Shown here piece by piece: positions 12,953-20,999 of a DNA stretch of 22,587 nucleotides (positions within the stretch are counted from its first letter, which is position 1; each line of letters opens with the position of its first letter). The stretch covers positions 1 to 22,587 of the forward strand of contig CALXGC010000170.1 of assembly GCA_944387755.1 (NCBI GenBank). The letters run 5' to 3'. The translations under genes were made by a program, and so were the position numbers. Under the pieces are notes generated by a model, which searched no databases, was not told the origin of the DNA, and worked only from the letters and a program-made list of their open reading frames with translations. This stretch comes from an uncultured Oscillospiraceae bacterium (GTDB lineage: Bacteria; Bacillota_A; Clostridia; Oscillospirales; Oscillospiraceae).

Positions 12953-14380
12953 ATGAAAACAGTGGACCTTCTGATTCTCAACGGCGTCGTCATCACCATG
13001 GAGGGACCCGGTACGGGGATCATCAACCGCGGTGCGGTGGCCATCCAGGGCTCCGACATTGTCGCCGTGGGCAGGACCGAGGACATCCGGAAGGAGTACG
13101 ACGGACACCGGGTCATCGACGCGTCGGACAAGGTGGTCATGCCCGGCCTTGTGGACTGCCACACCCACTCCGCCGACGCCATCGTCCGCGGCCTGGCCCA
13201 GGACGTGGACAACTGGCTGTACAACGCCTATTTCCCCCTGGGCTCCTATGTGGACGAGGAGGGCTGCCGCCTGGGCTCCATGGTCCACCTGGCGGAATCC
13301 CTCCTCAACGGGACCACCACCATCAGCGACATGGGCGGCAACGCCTCCATCGTCCTGGAAAATCACATCCGGCTGGGGGACCGGTGCGTCATTTCGGAGA
13401 TGATCCACGAGATGCCCCACGACATCTACCGGTATGACCCCATGGACGTCTTCCCCTTTGACCACAGCGTGGGGGAGGCCCGGTTCCAGGAGTGCCGGAA
13501 GCTGGCCGAACAGTACCACGGCTATGAGGGGCGGATCACCTGCATGGTGGGTCCCCAGGCGGTGAACATGGTCTCCCTGGAGTTCATGGACGAGCTGTAC
13601 CACTACGCCCGGTCCAACCACCTGGACATCCACATCCATGTCTCCCAGAGTATCCGGGAAAACGTCCAGATGGAAAAGCGCTATGGAAAGCGGGCCGTTC
13701 CCCTGCTGAAGGAGCACGGCTGGCTGGGGCCCGACGTACTCAGCGCCCACATCAGCCACGCCCGCCCGGAGGAGGTGCGCATGGCGGCGGAGGCCGGCTG
13801 CCGCATGGTGCTGTGCACCAACAGCATGGCCCTGATCAACGGCATTCTGCCCCCGGCGTCGGAATACCGGGAGATGGGCGGCATTGTGGGGCTGGGCAGC
13901 GACCAGGCCCCCGGCAACAACCGGAACAACATGTTCCAGGAGATGAAAAACACCGCCCTGCTGAACAAGGTCAAGGCTGGAAACGGAACCGCCTTCCCCG
14001 CCTGGCAGGTGCTGCGCATGGGCACCATCGACGGCGCCAGGGCCCTGGGTCTGGAGGACCAGATCGGCTCCCTCCGTCCGGGCAAGAAGGCGGACATCAT
14101 CCTGGTGGACCTGCTCCGGCCGGAGCTGACGCCGGTCTTCCTGGACCCCATCCGCAACATCGTACCCAACCTGGTCTACTCCGCCGACGGAAGCGAGGTG
14201 GACACTGTCATTGTCAACGGCCGCATCCTGGCCGAGGGACACCGGCTGCTCCACATCGACCTGGACAGCCTCATCCGCCAGGCCAACCGGAAGGCAAAGG
14301 AAATCGCGGCCCAGCTGGCCGTCTCCGACCGTCTGACCAATCTCCCCCTGGCCCAGTGGACCAGACAGGAGCTCTATTGA
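12953..14380 (+). CDS. Amidohydrolase of the ATZ/TRZ deaminase class
   Basis: A 475-residue cytoplasmic metal-dependent hydrolase resembling methylthioadenosine/S-adenosylhomocysteine deaminases and the s-triazine hydrolases. It shows PGLVDCHTHS (metal H70, H72), HIHVSQS (H227, H229), SAHISHA (H266) and LGSDQAPGNN (D317). The Glu that usually follows the second histidine pair in deaminases (HxHxxE) is not there (HIHVSQS), and the aspartate motif is SDQAPGNN rather than the common TDGAASNN, so a nucleoside substrate should not be assumed. Start: ATG 12953, with GGAGG five bases upstream; an in-frame ATG at 12908 lacks a binding site. It is a single-gene unit with a consensus sigma-54 promoter and its own terminator, so it is probably co-regulated with the hydrolase operon at 5606-9867. 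Confidence 0.88.
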   Translation: MKTVDLLILNGVVITMEGPGTGIINRGAVAIQGSDIVAVGRTEDIRKEYDGHRVIDASDKVVMPGLVDCHTHSADAIVRGLAQDVDNWLYNAYFPLGSYVDEEGCRLGSMVHLAESLLNGTTTISDMGGNASIVLENHIRLGDRCVISEMIHEMPHDIYRYDPMDVFPFDHSVGEARFQECRKLAEQYHGYEGRITCMVGPQAVNMVSLEFMDELYHYARSNHLDIHIHVSQSIRENVQMEKRYGKRAVPLLKEHGWLGPDVLSAHISHARPEEVRMAAEAGCRMVLCTNSMALINGILPPASEYREMGGIVGLGSDQAPGNNRNNMFQEMKNTALLNKVKAGNGTAFPAWQVLRMGTIDGARALGLEDQIGSLRPGKKADIILVDLLRPELTPVFLDPIRNIVPNLVYSADGSEVDTVIVNGRILAEGHRLLHIDLDSLIRQANRKAKEIAAQLAVSDRLTNLPLAQWTRQELY

Positions 14381-14391
14381 CCAGCCCCAGC

Positions 14392-14428
14392 GCACAGCGG
14401 GAGGACGCCGTCCTCCCGCTGTGCTTTT
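14392..14428 (+). terminator. Intrinsic terminator of the second amidohydrolase gene
   Basis: GCACAGCGGGAGGA pairs with TCCTCCCGCTGTGC (14 bases) around loop CGCCG, followed by TTTTAT. It starts 12 bases after the stop codon. The minus strand lacks a T-run, so it is mainly one-directional. Confidence 0.88.
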
Positions 14429-14445
14429 ATCCGGGTTCCGGAGCG

Positions 14446-14982
14446 CTAAAGCACCGCCTCCGCCCAGGCCAGAATGTCATAGACTCTTGTGTAGACCAGC
14501 ATTTTCAAAAACTTTCCCGCAAAACACAGCAGGAAAAACCTTCTCAGGGGCATTCCGGATCCGCCGGAGTAAATCCCCGCCACGTCGAACAGGGGCAGCG
14601 GGAGCAGCGCCAGCACAAACACCAGAATTTCCGGCCTGTGGATTCTGCGCCCCAGCGCCGCCAGACAGGCCCGGAACCTGGGGGACAGGTCCCGTCCCGT
14701 ATTGCCGAAGAGGTACCCCACAAGCTCCCCCGCGGAGGACCCCAACGCCGCCGTAAACGCCACCGCCAGCGGGTTCAGAATCAGCGCGCAGCTCGCCGCT
14801 ATCATCAGGCTGGGGGAGGGAAGCAGCACGGTGGCGTTGGCCAGCAGGCACAGGAAAAACAGCCCCAGGTACCCAACGTTTCCAACGTTCTGAAGCCGGT
14901 CCCGCAGGAGAAAAATTCCGATGGACAGGGCAATCAGCAGCACAAACAGGAGAACCTCCAGAACCTTCCGCGTCTTTCCCAT
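14446..14982 (-). CDS. VTT/DedA-like small membrane protein
   Basis: A 178-residue protein with a hydrophobic N-terminal helix (VLLFVLLIALSIGIFLL), a second membrane segment (YLGLFFLCLLANATVLLP) and then PSPSLMIAASCALILNPLAVAFTAALGSSAGELVGYLFGN. The last stretch resembles the VTT (SNARE-associated/YqaA) core, where a proline-rich re-entrant loop is followed by small-residue helices and G-x3-GY. Later segments (ILVFVLALLPLPLFDVAGIYSGG and a final helix) also fit. The family is tied to lipid scrambling or membrane homeostasis. It starts 3 bases after the upstream stop and has only a modest ribosome site (GGTGGG), so it relies on coupling. It is the last gene of the kinase operon, which hints that the pathway acts at the membrane. 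Confidence 0.7.
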   Translation of the reverse strand: MGKTRKVLEVLLFVLLIALSIGIFLLRDRLQNVGNVGYLGLFFLCLLANATVLLPSPSLMIAASCALILNPLAVAFTAALGSSAGELVGYLFGNTGRDLSPRFRACLAALGRRIHRPEILVFVLALLPLPLFDVAGIYSGGSGMPLRRFFLLCFAGKFLKMLVYTRVYDILAWAEAVL

Positions 14983-14985
14983 GGT

Positions 14986-15885
14986 TCACCCACCGGACGC
15001 CAGTCCCAGCAGCACGGCAATGACAACCACCACCCCCAATATGGCCAGGACCAGCTGCACAATAAACAAGACAATCATCACAACCGCCACCACCGCGGCC
15101 AGTACCAGCGCAAAGGCCGCCGGGCCCGCGGCCGCCGCAATCAGAGTCAGGTTATTGACGGCGCAGCGGGTCTGGCTCCACATCGCCTTGGCGGCCAAAA
15201 CCGACGCCGCTGTGGCAATCACCGCCAGAATTATCATCCCCCCGTCAATCCACCCCTGGGGCACGCCCTCGCTGAGCAGGCGCGGGGAGGCGGCGTCATA
15301 GACCGCCCAGCTCCCGGCCCCGGTCCAGACCAGGCAGGTCAGATAGTAGAGGATGTTCTTGGCCCTCTCCAGCAGCTCTGTATGCAGGGTCTCTATGTCC
15401 GAGAGCTGCATGTCAATCTGCCCGGCGGCCGCATCCACAGGCGGCCCCGCCTGGAGGGGGAGCTCCCAGCCGCTGGTCCGGGCGCTCTGAAAGGCCCGGA
15501 GATTGGACTCCAGGGCGCTCCGGCTCAGATTTAACTGGGTCTTCAATTGCAGCAGCTTCTCCCGCACGTCAAAAATCATCCCGTAGTACCGCAGCTGCAC
15601 CACGTCGTCCGCCACCATCAGGACCACCAGCAGGACGGACGCCGCAGCCGCGGCCGCCGTCAGCAGAACCGGAATCCGCCCTGAGACGATATAACAGGCC
15701 AGCCCATACGCCGCCGCCCAGAACAGCGTGCCGGCGATGGCGCCGGTGAGGCCGGCCCTGGTCCTCCCTCCCGCGCGGCTGTCCACAGCGGCTGAGAGGG
15801 CGTCCAGACTCTTCCCCGTGCGGTCAAAGCGCTCCTGGGCCTGGCGCATCATCTTCTCCAGCGCGGCGTTATTTTCCACCGTCAT
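14986..15885 (-). CDS. Multi-TM protein of unknown function with central coiled region
   Basis: I do not recognise this 299-residue protein. It starts with a polar helical stretch (about 1-45, rich in E, R, Q), then two close membrane helices (AGLTGAIAGTLFWAAAYGLACYIV and IPVLLTAAAAAASVLLVVLMVA). A central soluble region of about 100 residues is predicted helical (VREKLLQLKTQLNLSRSALESNLRAFQ...DMQLSDIETLHTELLERA). Two more helices follow, then a very long hydrophobic C-terminal stretch (about 50 residues) that could cross the membrane twice. The ATG overlaps the kinase stop (ATGA), so expression is tied to the kinase. It could be a membrane partner or target of the kinase, or a scaffold; no catalytic motif is visible. 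Longer in-frame starts before 15885 lie inside the kinase gene and lack a ribosome site. Confidence 0.75.
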   Translation of the reverse strand: MTVENNAALEKMMRQAQERFDRTGKSLDALSAAVDSRAGGRTRAGLTGAIAGTLFWAAAYGLACYIVSGRIPVLLTAAAAAASVLLVVLMVADDVVQLRYYGMIFDVREKLLQLKTQLNLSRSALESNLRAFQSARTSGWELPLQAGPPVDAAAGQIDMQLSDIETLHTELLERAKNILYYLTCLVWTGAGSWAVYDAASPRLLSEGVPQGWIDGGMIILAVIATAASVLAAKAMWSQTRCAVNNLTLIAAAAGPAAFALVLAAVVAVVMIVLFIVQLVLAILGVVVVIAVLLGLASGG

Positions 15886-18242
15886 TTGGGCGCACCTACC
15901 TCTCTGTCTGTATGTACAGGCTCCGCATTGGTTTTTGCCGGCGCAAGCCAGGCCTGAAAGCCCAGAGGCGCGGACCTGCCGAACAGCGCAAAGGCAAAAC
16001 AGCCTGCCAAATTGACGCACAGCACATTTCTGTTCTCATAGATTCCCGCGGAGACGCAGAAGGGGTTGTCCGCCAAATTCAGCTGGAGCTTCTTCACCAG
16101 CTCCAGCAGTGGGGCATAGGCCCGGTAAATGCCGTCCAGGTCCTGGGCGGCGGCGGGGTGAAAGCCGGCGATCTCCTCCAAAAGCTGCTTCCCCGCCGCG
16201 TTGAGGGGCTGGTAGACCGGGTTCTCCTTCCCCCGCTCCACCAGGCGCTTGGTATAGACGGCTATGCCCACAGGCCCGTACTCCGTAAAGAAGTGCCGCA
16301 GGGGGGCGGCGTCCGCCCCGGCCTTTTGGGCGGCGGCGTCCAGCATGGACAGCAGGAGGACGGCCCGATTGAACTCGTCGCACGCCTCCGCCTGCGCCCA
16401 GTACGCCTCCGCCATCTCCTGAAGGCCGAAGCTGTATAGGAAGCCGTACAGGTCCGCCCCGGCCTTCCGGCTCATCAGCTTTTTACAGCCGCCGTCATAG
16501 AAGGCGTCCGGCGTCTGGAAGAGGGCCTGCAGCAGCTCCTCCAGGCTGGAAACCCGCCGTCCGCCGACGTCCAGCGCCCGCTGTTCACAAAAGCTGTTTT
16601 CAAACCAGTAACCTGCCAGCTCCAGCTCCCTCTGGGAGAGGTCCTCTATGCTTCTCACCAGCGCCTTTGTCTCTTCCTCCGCCTGAATTCCCTGGGTGTA
16701 GTCCAGCCAGTGGGAGACGCACTGCCTCTGGAGGAGCTCGCTGCAGACGGATGGATTCCGGCTGCGGCGCATCTTCTCCGCCAGCTCCCGGAGTCCGGCA
16801 AAGACGTACCCCTTCCAGACCAGGGGACCCGGCGTGAAGAGGTGCTTTAAAAATACGGCCAGGCCCTTGTCCCGGTCCCTCATGCGCCAGGTTTCCTCCG
16901 CCTTCTGGGCCGCTCTGGCCAGGTCCGGGCGGAAGGATTTAAAAAAGTTCTCAAAATACTTCTCATAGAGGAGTTCCACCCCCTCCTTCCAGTGGGCGGC
17001 GTCCTTGGTAATCCCCTCAAAGAGGCTCTGCTCATCCCGGTACTCCTCCCCCAGCATTCGGAAGGGCCTGGGCCACTCGTCCCCCTCCGCGCCGCCGGTG
17101 TAGCTGTGGTCCTCCAGCCAGCGCTTCACATCCGCATACCCAAAACGGTACCGGGAGTCATAGCGGCACAGGCCGCAGAGGAGGTTCTCCAGCTCTCTCC
17201 GGTGGGGGTCCGTCCTGGTGAGGGGCAGGCGGCCCTGCCGGACCGCCAGCGTCACCATGGCCGGCGTCATACACTGGTACACAAAACGCCCTTCAAACAG
17301 AGAGCCCAGGGTGACGCCCAGGGAGTAGTAGTCGCTGGCCTCGTCGAAAAAGAAGGCCGACTCCCCGGCGGACACGGCCAGCACCGTCTCCGGCGCCCGG
17401 TAGCCGTCTGTGCCGGCAGTATGGACCGTCGCGCCGGCCCTGGCCAGCTTGGCCACGCCGAAGTCTCCGATGACCACCCGTCCGTCCAACAGGTAGAGGT
17501 TCTCCGGCTTGAGGTCCCGGTGCAGAATCCCGGCGCTGTGCATACTGTGCAGGGCCTCGTTGAGGTACTCCGTCAGCGCCACAATTTCCTCAAAGGAGTA
17601 GGGCGGACGGCCCGACAGGTCCCCCTCCCGGCAGTAGGGCGTAATTTCAAAGTAATACCGGCCGCCCCCCACCTCGGCCAGTCCAATCTCGCGGACCGCC
17701 AGGGTGTACTTCTGCCCCTCCTCCGTGCTCATGTACTCCAGCACCTTGGTCCGCGCCTCAATGGAGGAGCCCCGGCCGTCCACCGGCTCGAAATAGACCT
17801 TCGCCGCCGCCTCCCGGCCGTCGGGCGCGGTGCACAGAAGCACGGCGGACTCTCCCCCCTCTCTGGACAGAGTCCGCTGGATGGCGTACCGCGTCCCGGC
17901 GGAGGACACCAGCTCTCCCAGCTCCTCCACAGCCTGCCGGAACTCGTCTATGTGGGCATAGGCCCGGGCCGTTGCGCCGGACATCACCTGCACAGAGTCC
18001 AGCATTCCATCCACGGTGCGCCGCCACCCCTCGTCCACTTGCGTGGCCTGACGGCCCTGGGCCTCCCGCGCCCGCCATCCCTCGTCCACCTGGGTGGCCT
18101 GACGGCCCTGGGCCTCCCGCGTCCGCCACCCCTCGTCCACCTGGGTGGCCTGACGGCCCTGGGCCTCCCGCGCCCGCCATCCCTCGTCTACCTGAGTGGC
18201 CTGACGGGCCGGCAGCGCCTCATTCTCTCTGATATGCTCCAT
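15882..18242 (-). CDS. Ser/Thr protein kinase with N-terminal TQVD repeats
   Basis: A 786-residue Hanks-type kinase. Residues 13-74 hold four copies of a 17-residue repeat (core RQATQVDEGWR). The catalytic domain runs about 118-395: a glycine-loop region, K148 (AAAKVYF), HRDLKPEN (241-248), DFG (260-262), a Thr-rich activation loop (ATVHTAGTDGYR) and APE (283-285). All key catalytic residues are present. The C-terminal 390 residues are helical and unrecognised, without a convincing membrane helix, and no PASTA domains are present, so this is not the PrkC/StkP cell-wall kinase. Start: ATG 18242 after GGGGGAG; the frame extends upstream but overlaps the phosphatase end. The phosphatase lies 35 bases before it, an FHA protein is farther upstream, and a membrane protein overlaps its stop. 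Confidence 0.93.
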   Translation of the reverse strand: MEHIRENEALPARQATQVDEGWRAREAQGRQATQVDEGWRTREAQGRQATQVDEGWRAREAQGRQATQVDEGWRRTVDGMLDSVQVMSGATARAYAHIDEFRQAVEELGELVSSAGTRYAIQRTLSREGGESAVLLCTAPDGREAAAKVYFEPVDGRGSSIEARTKVLEYMSTEEGQKYTLAVREIGLAEVGGGRYYFEITPYCREGDLSGRPPYSFEEIVALTEYLNEALHSMHSAGILHRDLKPENLYLLDGRVVIGDFGVAKLARAGATVHTAGTDGYRAPETVLAVSAGESAFFFDEASDYYSLGVTLGSLFEGRFVYQCMTPAMVTLAVRQGRLPLTRTDPHRRELENLLCGLCRYDSRYRFGYADVKRWLEDHSYTGGAEGDEWPRPFRMLGEEYRDEQSLFEGITKDAAHWKEGVELLYEKYFENFFKSFRPDLARAAQKAEETWRMRDRDKGLAVFLKHLFTPGPLVWKGYVFAGLRELAEKMRRSRNPSVCSELLQRQCVSHWLDYTQGIQAEEETKALVRSIEDLSQRELELAGYWFENSFCEQRALDVGGRRVSSLEELLQALFQTPDAFYDGGCKKLMSRKAGADLYGFLYSFGLQEMAEAYWAQAEACDEFNRAVLLLSMLDAAAQKAGADAAPLRHFFTEYGPVGIAVYTKRLVERGKENPVYQPLNAAGKQLLEEIAGFHPAAAQDLDGIYRAYAPLLELVKKLQLNLADNPFCVSAGIYENRNVLCVNLAGCFAFALFGRSAPLGFQAWLAPAKTNAEPVHTDREVGAPK
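18021..18206 (-). repeat. Tandem 51-bp repeat array inside the kinase gene (3.6 copies)
   Basis: Four near-identical units of 51 bp encode RQATQVDEGWR plus the linker A/T-REAQG; the last is partial. Threonines fall at residues 16, 33, 50 and 67. The units differ by only a few bases, including the A/T linker change (GCG/ACG-type), which indicates recent duplication and a likely variable copy number. Confidence 0.95.
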
Positions 18243-18277
18243 AGTTTCTCCCCCTACTCCGTTTATTTCGGCTGCGC

Positions 18278-19069
18278 TCAGTCCAGGACAAACGGGACCT
18301 GCTCCACCGGCGCGCGCTCCCCCTGACCGGCGCACAGGCAGACTGTGATGTTGTCCTCGCTGCCGGCCTCCAGAGCCGCCGCCGCAAGCCGCTCCGCCAG
18401 CGCCTCCAGATCTCCCCCGCCGGACAGCAGTCTCTTAATCTGCCGGTCTCCCATGCACTCCCAGAAGCCGTCGGAGCAGAGGAGAAAAATTTCTCCCGGT
18501 CCGATGGGCACGTTGGAGATATAGAGCTCCGGCGGCGGGCTGTCCGTCCCAATGCACCGGCTGATGATGTTTCTCTGGGGACTGACCAGGGCCTCCTCCT
18601 CTGTCATCCGGCCCTGCTCCACCATCCGCTGCACCACGGAGTGGTCCACCGTCATTCGCGCCAGGCTGAAGCCGTCATACCGGTACACCCGGCTGTCCCC
18701 CGCATGGAAAATCAGGGTCTTTTCCGGGCAGAACACGCACCCGGCGATGGTGGTGCACATCCGCCCATACTGGGGGAACTCCCGTTTTTTCTCCCAAACC
18801 GCCTCTCCGGCCCGCTCCAGCGCCTGGGCCAGCCCCTCCGGGCTGGACAGCGCCTCCGGCGGCGTCTGTTCCAGCACAGACAGTGCCGTCTCCGCCGCCA
18901 GGCCGCCCCCGGCGTACCCGCCGCAGCCGTCGCACACCGCCGCCGCACAGGGCAGGGAGGCCTCTCCGGCCCAGGAGCCCGCCTCCAAAATCCGCCCCGG
19001 CAGCAGGGCGCGGTCGTCGCCGCTCTCCCGGCGGCCCTTTTCCACCCTACAGGCCAGCGCAATTTTCAT
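18278..19069 (-). CDS. PP2C-family Ser/Thr protein phosphatase
   Basis: A 263-residue PPM/PP2C phosphatase. Metal-binding and core motifs are visible: GDDR (17-20), CDGCGG (46-51, usually DG-GGH), GDSRVYR (124-130), DHS (142-144), CSDGFWE (198-204) and EDNITV (238-243). The first motif is ESGDD instead of the usual NQD, and the histidine of DGGGH is missing (CDGCGGYAGG), but the metal aspartates D19, D47, D200 and D239 are kept, so activity is likely. The family removes phosphate from Ser/Thr using two Mn or Mg ions. It starts inside the AAA+ gene (23-base overlap, GAGGTG upstream) and comes right before the kinase, the standard pairing in which it reverses kinase action. Cytoplasmic; no membrane helix. 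Confidence 0.93.
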   Translation of the reverse strand: MKIALACRVEKGRRESGDDRALLPGRILEAGSWAGEASLPCAAAVCDGCGGYAGGGLAAETALSVLEQTPPEALSSPEGLAQALERAGEAVWEKKREFPQYGRMCTTIAGCVFCPEKTLIFHAGDSRVYRYDGFSLARMTVDHSVVQRMVEQGRMTEEEALVSPQRNIISRCIGTDSPPPELYISNVPIGPGEIFLLCSDGFWECMGDRQIKRLLSGGGDLEALAERLAAAALEAGSEDNITVCLCAGQGERAPVEQVPFVLD

Positions 19070-20999
19070 CGCTCATCACCTCAAATGCCAGGCCGCCGTC
19101 CGGGCCCAGGCGGCACCGGAGGGCTCTGGGATTCTCCGCCAGCGTACAGATAAAGCCCGCCAGAGGGTTCAAAAATTCCCGCTCCAGCATATTGCCCACC
19201 CCACGGCCGCCGTTGCCGCGCTCCAGCACGGCCCGGCGGCGCAGCTCGTCCCGGACCTCCTCCGTGACAATCGCAATGCCCTTCTCCTCCCGGACCGTCT
19301 GGCAGATTTTGCCCAGCTTATAGTCGCAGATTGCCTCGGCGTCCGGCTTGTTGATGAACTGGAAGACCACAATGTTGTCGTCTCCCAGCCGGTTGAGCAG
19401 CTCCGGCCGGCCGATATTGTTGAAGTAGTCCTTGACGCCCCCGGTCAGCTGCTCCGTCACCTTTCGCCGGAACTCCGGGGTATCCTCCCGTTCGGGGTCC
19501 TCGATGGTGATGGCGGGGACCCGCCGGGCGGTTCCGAAGGGCTCTCCCGCAGCCTCCTTCGTCAGGCCGATGTTGCTGGTGAAAATAATGATGGTCTCCC
19601 CAAAGTAGACGGTGTTGCCCTGGTTGTCCGTCATGCGGCCGTCCTCCAGGATCTGAAGAAACTTGTCCAGGATGGTGGGGGAGGCCTTCTCAATCTCATC
19701 AAAGAGCAGCACGCTGAAGGGCCGGGACTTCACGGCGTTGGTGAGCTGCCCGCCGCCTTCATAGCCCACATACCCCGGCGGCGCGCCGAAGAGCTTCTGG
19801 TCGCTCTGCTCCAGGCGGTATTCGCTCATATCAAAGCGGATACAGGCGTTTTCATCGCCGAAGATGGCCTCCGCCAGCGCCTTGGCGGTCTCGGTCTTGC
19901 CCACGCCGGTGGGACCGGCAAAAAACAAAATGCCCTTGGGCTTATGGGACGCCCCGGAGTGCTGAAGTCCGGACAGGCCCTTCACAGCCCGCGTCACCAC
20001 CGCCTTCACCTTGCGCAGCGCCTCGTCCTGTCCCTTGACCCGCTCCTCCAGCTTGCTCTCAATGTGGACGAGAATGTCGTTCTCCAGGTTTTCCCACGGG
20101 TTGTCCAGCACGCCGTACTTGTACAGCCGGAAGGCCAGGCTGATTTCATCCGGCTTGATGCCCTTCCGGCGGGCCAGGCGGAGGATCTGCTTGATTTCCT
20201 GGAGCTGGAGGCCCTCCGTCTCCGCCACAAACTGCTTCCCCGGCTCATAGTTCTCCCGGCTGAGCAGCTGGAAGGGCGCCAGGTCGCCGTATAAATTCTC
20301 CAGGTACAGCCGCCGGGTGTTCCGGTCCGGCTTGTTGATGGATATGGTCCGGATGTTGGGGTTGTTCAGATAGACCCAGGCGGGGATGTCGTTGTACTTA
20401 TCCACCACCAGAATCAGTGAGTTGCAGAAGAGCTGGGAGGCCTGCCCGGCGGCGGTGGCCGCCATCAGGTTCAGAAACATGGTGTTGGCCTCCGCCTGAC
20501 GGAGATTGCAGGCGTCCAGCCGGGAGGCGAAATTCAGGACAAACGCCACATTTTCGTTCTCCCCTCCGCGGACGGCGTCGGTGATGGCGGCCCGGATGAT
20601 CTCGCTGACCCAGATATACTGCTCCGTCTCCGCCGCGCTCCGGCCTCTCTTCCTGCCGCTGGGCATCAGGCAGAGGGTGCAGCCGTGATTTTTCGTGGTC
20701 TCCGTGCAGGAGTAGCCCTCAAAAAGCGGCATGAGCGCCTCCCGCTGGGCCTCCATATCGGCCTGACAGCAGTAGAAGCCGTCCACGGGGTCGAAAAAAT
20801 ACAGCGCCGTCCTCTCCTCGTCCACAAGGCTTCGGATGGCCTGGTCCAGATTGTCGGTGTCCAGAAAGGAAACCCCGTCCTCCCCATAGCTGAAGCAGGG
20901 GTACTCGTCGTAGACGTTGCCCTCCAGGATGATGCCGCTGTTGATGCCCAGAAAGGCGCGCAGCTCCCGCTGCCACTTTGGAATGCTGTTCTCCCTCAA
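19047..20999 (-). CDS. ClpB-like AAA+ protein with degenerate first AAA half, TTG start
   Basis: A 650-residue protein. The start chosen is TTG 20999: it follows GGAGGGAG by five bases, overlaps the upstream stop as TTGA, and matches the coupling style of the operon. Upstream in-frame ATGs lie deep in the previous gene. Residues 320-600 form a ClpB/ClpX-type AAA+ domain: Walker A GPTGVGKT (362-369), pore loop GAPPGYVG (405-412), Walker B LLFDEIEKA (431-439), TSN sensor 1 (474-476) and RPELLNR (531-537). Residues 1-310 look like a AAA fold without a P-loop (LEGNVYDEYPC in its place; a Walker-B-like LILVVDK at 195-201). No Clp N-domain and no ClpP-docking loop is evident. It probably unfolds or remodels a protein target rather than feeding ClpP. 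Confidence 0.87.
   Translation of the reverse strand: MRENSIPKWQRELRAFLGINSGIILEGNVYDEYPCFSYGEDGVSFLDTDNLDQAIRSLVDEERTALYFFDPVDGFYCCQADMEAQREALMPLFEGYSCTETTKNHGCTLCLMPSGRKRGRSAAETEQYIWVSEIIRAAITDAVRGGENENVAFVLNFASRLDACNLRQAEANTMFLNLMAATAAGQASQLFCNSLILVVDKYNDIPAWVYLNNPNIRTISINKPDRNTRRLYLENLYGDLAPFQLLSRENYEPGKQFVAETEGLQLQEIKQILRLARRKGIKPDEISLAFRLYKYGVLDNPWENLENDILVHIESKLEERVKGQDEALRKVKAVVTRAVKGLSGLQHSGASHKPKGILFFAGPTGVGKTETAKALAEAIFGDENACIRFDMSEYRLEQSDQKLFGAPPGYVGYEGGGQLTNAVKSRPFSVLLFDEIEKASPTILDKFLQILEDGRMTDNQGNTVYFGETIIIFTSNIGLTKEAAGEPFGTARRVPAITIEDPEREDTPEFRRKVTEQLTGGVKDYFNNIGRPELLNRLGDDNIVVFQFINKPDAEAICDYKLGKICQTVREEKGIAIVTEEVRDELRRRAVLERGNGGRGVGNMLEREFLNPLAGFICTLAENPRALRCRLGPDGGLAFEVMSDENCAGL

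Noticed and set aside
12734..14395. A 553-residue minus-strand frame opposite the second amidohydrolase
   Set aside because: Low-complexity shadow frame; the plus strand has clear metal-binding motifs, a promoter and a terminator.
18021..18206. CRISPR-like array
   Set aside because: The 51-bp units are contiguous, without spacers, in frame, and encode a 17-residue repeat inside the kinase.
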